Shown here: one piece after another, positions 7,680 to 11,927 of the stretch | Position numbering within the stretch: position 1 is the stretch's first letter | How the letters are laid out: each line of letters opens with the position of its first letter | Assembly: GCA_913052515.1 (NCBI GenBank) | Contig: CAJXFJ010000014.1 | Coordinates: forward strand, 1-11,927 | Length of the DNA stretch: 11,927 bases | Direction of reading: 5' to 3' | Origin: an uncultured Flavobacteriales bacterium | Lineage (GTDB): Bacteria; Bacteroidota; Bacteroidia; Flavobacteriales; Vicingaceae | Position numbers and translations under genes: made by a program | The notes under the pieces: generated by a model | The model's input: the letters and a program-made list of their open reading frames with translations, nothing else | What the model was told of the DNA's origin: nothing | The model's database searches: none

Positions 7680-10324
7680 TCTATTGGCAATCGGAATTTA
7701 AATTTAGCCCATTCTCCTTCTACCTCAGCAGAAATACTTCCTTGATGCATCTCTACAATATTCTTAGAAATGGCTAAGCCTAATCCATGTCCTACTTGCT
7801 TCTTATTTCTTTGGTTTTTTACTTGATAAAATTTATCGAACAATTGATCCAAATCATCCTCCGTTAATGAAGAACCATTATTGGCAATTTTTACTCTCAC
7901 AGAATCTTCAAAACGGTAGGCCGTTATTTCAATCTTCCCGTTTTCTGAATCACAATACTTTATGGCATTGGTAAGTAAGTTAGTTACCAACTGACGAATT
8001 CGATCTTCATCAGCAACCACATTGGGCAAACTCACACTTATATCCAAATTCAAGCTGATTTGCTTTTCTTTTATTTTTGGATTAGCAGCCTTTATTTCAT
8101 CTTCAATTAATGTTTGGATGTTAATTTCAGATTTCTCCAATTCTTGATTTCCACTTTCAAACTTTTCTAAATCTAGCACATTTGAAATCAAACGACTCAT
8201 GCGCTCTGATTCATAAATGATGTTATCAATGAAGGTCGCTTTCTGCTCTTCCTCCATGTCGGCATGATCTTGTATAATTTCTGCAATGGCCTTAATACTT
8301 GTAATAGGAGTGCGTAATTCATGAGTAACCGTATACAAAAATTCATTCTTTAGTTCGCTAAACTCTTGCAACTTACTATTAGCCAATTGTAAACTTTGTG
8401 TAGCTTTTGCCAGTTGCTGTTGCTTTTGTTGCAGTGCCTTATTGAGCTTTATAGTTTCTTGAGATTCTTGCAAAATATTCAAGACTTCTTTCATTCCAAT
8501 TTCTTCTTCTTGAACTACTTTAGAAACCATAATCTTGGCACTTGAAGGTCCAATAATTCCAGTCAAAACTCTTTCAGCATAAGAGACTACTCTTGCATCA
8601 ACCTTGGGATTATCTTCCCAATTAATGCCATGTCGTTGTGCATATCGTTCTAAGACTTCTTCAGTTCTTTTCTCTCCAATAAATTGGTTAAATAGTGATT
8701 TTATGTCAGGAAAATAGGCGGAAACATTTCGTGCAACTGACTTATCATAGCGCCCTGAATATTTAAAAATATCAACAAATAATTCCGCTTGATTAATCTC
8801 TGTAGCAGATTGACTGCTTTGGAAAGAAATTCCAATGTACAAAGCGGTGTTTACTAAAAGCGAAATGAAAATTCCTGATGATAATTGACTCAATCCGAGC
8901 GTTTGATTGGTGTATTCTAAGAATTGTTCTAATTCCACAATCCTCAATAATTCAAAAGAATGACTCGTGTTTGGATAAATTAAAAAGAGAGCCCATAATA
9001 GAAGTCCACCTCCAATGCCCCATATTGCAGCTCTAGCATTGGATTTTTTCCAAAACAATCCTCCAAAAAAGGCAGGAGCCAATTGTGCTATAGCAACAAA
9101 ACTGATTAGTCCAATACTTACCAATGACTCTGAAAATGTAAAATATTGATAATACAAATAGGCCAAAATCATAATTACTACAATTGAGACTCTTCTCCAT
9201 AAAAGCAGTAAGCTTTGATAATTCTGTCTTTGACTTGCGTCTTCTTTATCCGTTTTTAGAATTAAGGGAATAAAAATGTAGTTACTCAGCATGGTACTTA
9301 GGGCAGTTGTTGAAACCAAAATCATACCTGTTGCTGCACTAAAACCACCTAATAAGCCTAAAAAAACTAAGAAATTGGCCTTTTCTTTTAGTGGAAGAAG
9401 GATTACATAAAAGTCTGAATCTGCAGTTTCAGGCAAAAGCAACAAGCCTGCTAAAGCAATTGGTAATACAAACAAGTTGATCAGCAACAAGTAGATAGGT
9501 GCTATACGCATAGCCGTTAATATATGCTTCTCTTTACCTGCTTCTACAGAAGAAACTTGAAACTGACGGGGTAATAAGAAAAAAGCAATGGCACTGACTA
9601 AACAGATAAAAAACCAATCGGAATAACCCCAACTGTTATTAATTGCGGCTAATCGTTGAACATTTACTTTTTGAGCTGCTTGCGAAAACAAGTCTCCGAA
9701 ACCATTAAATAAACCGTAAACTACAAATAAACCAATGGCAAAAAAGGCAATAATTTTTACAACGCTTTCAAAGGCTACAGCCGAAATTAAACCAGGCTTT
9801 CTCTGATTGGCATCTACATTGGCTGCACCAAATAATATGGCAAAAACGGTTAGTAAAAACAACACAAACAAAGAAGCCCAAGGCATTGAATTGGGGCTTA
9901 ACAACTCAATGGAACTATCTACTGCTTTCAGCTGTAAAGCAATGTAAGGTATAACTCCTAAGAAAGAAGCAATGGAAACCAACTTGCCTAAACCGGCATG
10001 TTTTCCATATCGAATTGAGATAAAATCTGCTATTGAAGAAATGCGAAGCGTTTTTGTAATTCGAACTGTTTTTCGCAGAATGACCCACCAAAAAGGCACT
10101 GTTAAAAGCGGACCAATATAAATGGCAAGAAAACTGATTCCATCTCTGGCCGCCCAACCAACACTTCCATAAAAAGTCCATGCGGTGCAATAAACCATTA
10201 AAGAAAGCGCATAGAAATAACCGTTATTTGAAAAAGAGGAAAAGTATTTTTCTGAGTTAAAAGCAATAAAAAACAAGCCTAATAGATAGACCAATAAAAT
10301 TGGTATCACTAAAAATTCAATCAT
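7676..10324 (-). CDS. Hybrid transporter-histidine kinase (SSF/SLC5 domain + STAC-like linker + HisKA-HATPase)
   Basis: An 882-residue membrane sensor kinase of the CbrA/CrbS architecture. Residues 1-500 form about 13 transmembrane helices with sodium:solute symporter features, including YCTAWTFYGSVGWAARDG (45-62), NVDANQRKPGLISAVAFES (169-187) and VSTTALSTML (337-346). Residues about 515-600 resemble the STAC domain that links SLC5 parts to kinases, ending in GIIGPSSAK (589-597). A Gln/Leu-rich coiled coil follows (about 605-658), then the H-box FLYTVTHELRTPITS with phosphoacceptor His668. The N-box is LVTNLLTNAIKY (779-790), the F-box LFDKFYQ (828-834) and the G2 box GHGLGL (845-850). The G1 box reads NNGSSL (815-820) instead of DxGxGI. 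No PAS or C-terminal receiver is present. Its ATG overlaps the upstream small gene by 8 nt, and its stop overlaps the regulator start. The ligand is likely a short-chain acid, judging from the ligase genes downstream, but this is inference; transport activity is unproven. Confidence 0.95.
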   Translation of the reverse strand: MIEFLVIPILLVYLLGLFFIAFNSEKYFSSFSNNGYFYALSLMVYCTAWTFYGSVGWAARDGISFLAIYIGPLLTVPFWWVILRKTVRITKTLRISSIADFISIRYGKHAGLGKLVSIASFLGVIPYIALQLKAVDSSIELLSPNSMPWASLFVLFLLTVFAILFGAANVDANQRKPGLISAVAFESVVKIIAFFAIGLFVVYGLFNGFGDLFSQAAQKVNVQRLAAINNSWGYSDWFFICLVSAIAFFLLPRQFQVSSVEAGKEKHILTAMRIAPIYLLLINLFVLPIALAGLLLLPETADSDFYVILLPLKEKANFLVFLGLLGGFSAATGMILVSTTALSTMLSNYIFIPLILKTDKEDASQRQNYQSLLLLWRRVSIVVIMILAYLYYQYFTFSESLVSIGLISFVAIAQLAPAFFGGLFWKKSNARAAIWGIGGGLLLWALFLIYPNTSHSFELLRIVELEQFLEYTNQTLGLSQLSSGIFISLLVNTALYIGISFQSSQSATEINQAELFVDIFKYSGRYDKSVARNVSAYFPDIKSLFNQFIGEKRTEEVLERYAQRHGINWEDNPKVDARVVSYAERVLTGIIGPSSAKIMVSKVVQEEEIGMKEVLNILQESQETIKLNKALQQKQQQLAKATQSLQLANSKLQEFSELKNEFLYTVTHELRTPITSIKAIAEIIQDHADMEEEQKATFIDNIIYESERMSRLISNVLDLEKFESGNQELEKSEINIQTLIEDEIKAANPKIKEKQISLNLDISVSLPNVVADEDRIRQLVTNLLTNAIKYCDSENGKIEITAYRFEDSVRVKIANNGSSLTEDDLDQLFDKFYQVKNQRNKKQVGHGLGLAISKNIVEMHQGSISAEVEGEWAKFKFRLPIE

Positions 10325-10538
10325 TCTCTTTGGCTCTTTCGCTAATGCTATTTCTATTTAAAACCAGGTTCAGAATAAAAATAAAGGCAATCCAAACCAA
10401 AAGAATGCTGATTAAGGAATACGGAACATGACCCAAACTTTTATCTGGAGTAATGAGTGCCAAAAAAGGATATTGTAATAAACATAGCAAGACTAAGCCT
10501 ATTACAATCAGTTTTTTTATTGCCTTATTTTGTTTCAA
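10317..10538 (-). CDS. Small two-helix membrane protein, function unknown, possibly a symporter accessory subunit
   Basis: I propose a TTG start at 10538, giving MKQNKAIKKLIVIGLVLL and 73 residues. The longer frame from GTG 10583 begins inside a stable hairpin and adds 15 proline/threonine-rich residues with no membrane-protein character. No ATG is available. Two hydrophobic segments are seen, about residues 8-30 (LIVIGLVLLCLLQYPFLALI) and 40-58 (PYSLISILLVWIAFIFILNL), with a short loop containing TPDKSLGHV and a charged tail (NRNSISERAKEND). The lysine-rich N-terminus suggests it is cytoplasmic. The size and two-helix layout recall the small subunits found beside some SSF symporters, but no specific family motif is recognised. 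It lies between the symporter and the transporter-kinase and overlaps the kinase start by 8 nt, so it is coupled to it. A role as partner of either transporter domain is inferred. The start codon is uncertain. Confidence 0.6.
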   Translation of the reverse strand: MKQNKAIKKLIVIGLVLLCLLQYPFLALITPDKSLGHVPYSLISILLVWIAFIFILNLVLNRNSISERAKEND

Positions 10539-10555
10539 TCTAGTGCCTATAACTA

Positions 10556-10584
10556 ATAAAGGTGGTGTTGTTTCCAACACCACC
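10556..10584 (-). terminator. Hairpin after the symporter gene, weak terminator or attenuator
   Basis: A perfect 10-bp stem, GGTGGTGTTG (10584-10575 complement) and its mate CAACACCACC on the minus strand, has a GAAA loop and is followed by TTTATTAG. It starts 21 nt after the symporter stop. The T tract is interrupted after three T, so it probably terminates only partly and lets some transcripts continue into the small membrane gene and the kinase. It may equally stabilise the 3' end of the symporter mRNA. Confidence 0.65.
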
Positions 10585-10605
10585 GAATTTAACCAAAGTT
10601 TAGAA

Positions 10606-11927
10606 TTAATGCGCGCTGGCTTCTCCTGCCCCTGAAGGCAATCGAATATCTTCTACTAAGTCTTGAACATCTTGAGGAGGTGCCGGAGTCATTTTTGAAA
10701 TAATCATAGCTACTGCAAAGTTTACAATCATTCCAACGGTTCCGAATCCTTCGGGTGAAATTCCAAACCACCAATCTTCTTTTGCAGAAGAACCGATTAA
10801 TCCGAATTTAAATTTGAGGATGTAGAATATAGTTAACAATAAACCAATAACCATACCTGCAACTGCACCTTCTTTGTTCATGCGTTTGCTGAAAATTCCC
10901 ATAACAATGGCAGGGAAGAATGAAGCAGCGGCCAACCCAAAGGCTAAGGCAACAACTGCCGCCACATAATCAGGTGGGTTTATTCCAAAATAACCTGCAA
11001 CTACCACAGCAACACCAGCTGCAATTCTAGCCGCTAACAATTCACCTTTATCAGAAATGTCAGGCTTAATTTGTTTTTTGAATAAGTCATGTGCTACCGA
11101 AGTAGAAATAACCAATAGCAAACCTGCAGCAGTTGAAAGAGCTGCGGCTAATCCTCCTGCCGCTACAAGTGCAATCACCCAATTTGGTAATTGTGCAATT
11201 TCAGGATTTGCCAATACAATAATATCACGATCTACAGTGAATTCATTTCCATTCCAACCATTTGCTTCAGCTTTTGCTGCCATAGCAGGGTTGGCATCAT
11301 TGTAGTATTGAACTTTACCGTCGTTGTTTTTGTCTTCCCAGCCCAATAAGCCAGTTTGTTCCCAATTACTTACCCAAGAAGGTAAAGAAGAATATTCTTT
11401 GTCTTGAACTGTCTCGATTAAGTTGGTTCTTGCAAAAACAGCAACCGCAGGAGCAGTGGTGTAAAGAATTGCAATAAATAACAATGCATAACCAGCAGAT
11501 TTTCTTGCATCTTTAACCTTAGGAACTGTAAAGAAACGTACAATTACGTGCGGCAATCCTGCCGTACCTACCATTAAGGCTGCGGTAATAAAGAAGACAT
11601 CAATCATATCTTTAGAACCATTGGTATAAGCCGCAAACCCTAACTCTTCATGTAAACCATCAAGCTTATCTAATAAACTTACACCATCAGCTCCATAACC
11701 ACCAAAACCAATTTGTGGTAAAATAGAGTCAGCCATTTGAATAGAAATAAAGATGGCCGGAACCATAAATGCAAAAATCAAAACACAATATTGTGCTACT
11801 TGTGTGTAGGTAATTCCTTTCATCCCTCCAAGTACTGCGTAGAAGAAAACGATGACCATTCCAATAAGAACTCCAGTATTTACATCTACTTCTAAAAAAC
11901 GAGAAAATACAACACCTACACCACGCA
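10606..11927 (-). CDS. Sodium:solute symporter, acetate-permease-like / VC_2705 subfamily, C-terminal part
   Basis: About 439 residues are visible, continuing upstream past the right edge (the frame is open through RGVGVVFSRFLEVDVNTGVL at the edge). A Met at 11859 is internal, not the start; relatives have about 550-570 residues, so roughly 110-130 residues are missing. The protein would import a carboxylate with Na+ across the inner membrane. Diagnostic stretches are GGMKGITYTQVAQYCVLI, AGLPHVIVRFFTVPKVKDAR, VDRDIIVLANPEIAQLPNWV and AAGGLAAALSTAAGLLLVIS followed by STSVAHDLF. The last contains the Ser/Thr residues where SSF proteins bind Na+. A hydrophilic loop between helices holds DKNNDGKVQYYND, an EF-hand-like acidic sequence. 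The gene is first in the visible series of minus-strand genes and is followed by a hairpin, the small membrane gene and the transporter-kinase. The substrate is inferred from acs and the PrpE-type gene nearby, not shown by sequence. Confidence 0.92.
   Translation of the reverse strand, partial: RGVGVVFSRFLEVDVNTGVLIGMVIVFFYAVLGGMKGITYTQVAQYCVLIFAFMVPAIFISIQMADSILPQIGFGGYGADGVSLLDKLDGLHEELGFAAYTNGSKDMIDVFFITAALMVGTAGLPHVIVRFFTVPKVKDARKSAGYALLFIAILYTTAPAVAVFARTNLIETVQDKEYSSLPSWVSNWEQTGLLGWEDKNNDGKVQYYNDANPAMAAKAEANGWNGNEFTVDRDIIVLANPEIAQLPNWVIALVAAGGLAAALSTAAGLLLVISTSVAHDLFKKQIKPDISDKGELLAARIAAGVAVVVAGYFGINPPDYVAAVVALAFGLAAASFFPAIVMGIFSKRMNKEGAVAGMVIGLLLTIFYILKFKFGLIGSSAKEDWWFGISPEGFGTVGMIVNFAVAMIISKMTPAPPQDVQDLVEDIRLPSGAGEASAH

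Noticed and set aside
9915..10190. Open frame of 91 codons on the minus strand inside the kinase gene
   Set aside because: It is out of frame with a clear transmembrane domain coding region; composition rich in Trp, Cys, Arg and Ser is typical of a shadow.
10539..10583. GTG at 10583 as start of the small membrane gene
   Set aside because: It lies inside a stable hairpin and adds a 15-residue stretch unlike the rest; the TTG at 10538 gives a lysine-rich start directly before the first helix.
10453..10774. Short open frames at 10453-10635 (plus) and 10589-10774 (minus)
   Set aside because: They overlap the small membrane gene, the hairpin and the symporter 3' end, and resemble no protein.
11057..11305. 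Open frame of 82 codons on the plus strand
   Set aside because: It is antisense to conserved symporter helices; the alanine-rich product is the reverse reading of small-residue helices.

Overview
The window looks like chromosomal DNA of a member of the Bacteroidota, probably a Cytophagia-like marine or environmental lineage. The base composition is AT-rich. Two promoters match the Bacteroidota -33/-7 pattern (TTG, an 18-19 nt spacer, then TAnnTTTG). Strong Shine-Dalgarno sequences are generally missing, and the housekeeping proteins resemble that phylum's versions. The genus cannot be named from this sequence alone. I see no mobile element, CRISPR array, tRNA or rRNA.

Left part (1-2789): the 5' two thirds of mltG, encoding a septal/peptidoglycan lytic transglycosylase, run leftwards off the edge. 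Divergent from it are trmD (tRNA m1G37 methyltransferase) and rplS (ribosomal protein bL19), each with a recognisable promoter, ending in a textbook terminator. A pirin-family cupin gene follows, converging with the next block.

Right part (2805-11927, all on the minus strand, so read from right to left): a sodium:solute symporter cut by the right edge, a hairpin, a small two-helix membrane protein, a large fusion of an SSF transporter domain to a histidine kinase, a receiver-only response regulator, a propionyl-CoA-synthetase-type (PrpE/ACSS3-like) ligase, an acetyl-CoA synthetase (acs) and a strong terminator. A beta-carbonic anhydrase gene follows beyond the terminator. From the small membrane protein to acs the genes overlap or lie within 5 nt of each other, so they form one operon with likely translational coupling.

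Taken together, the right-hand block reads as a short-chain carboxylate uptake, sensing and activation locus. The symporter would import acetate or a similar acid, the transporter-like kinase would sense it, the receiver would relay the signal, and the two ligases would make the acyl-CoA. This parallels the known CrbS/CrbR (SLC5-STAC kinase) control of acs in Vibrio and Pseudomonas. Here the kinase is genetically fused to the ligase genes in one operon, and the response regulator has no DNA-binding domain. Nothing in the window is a clearly new class of system. The points most worth a second look are the unidentified small membrane protein, the receiver-only regulator, the attenuator-like hairpin, and the EF-hand-like loop in the symporter.
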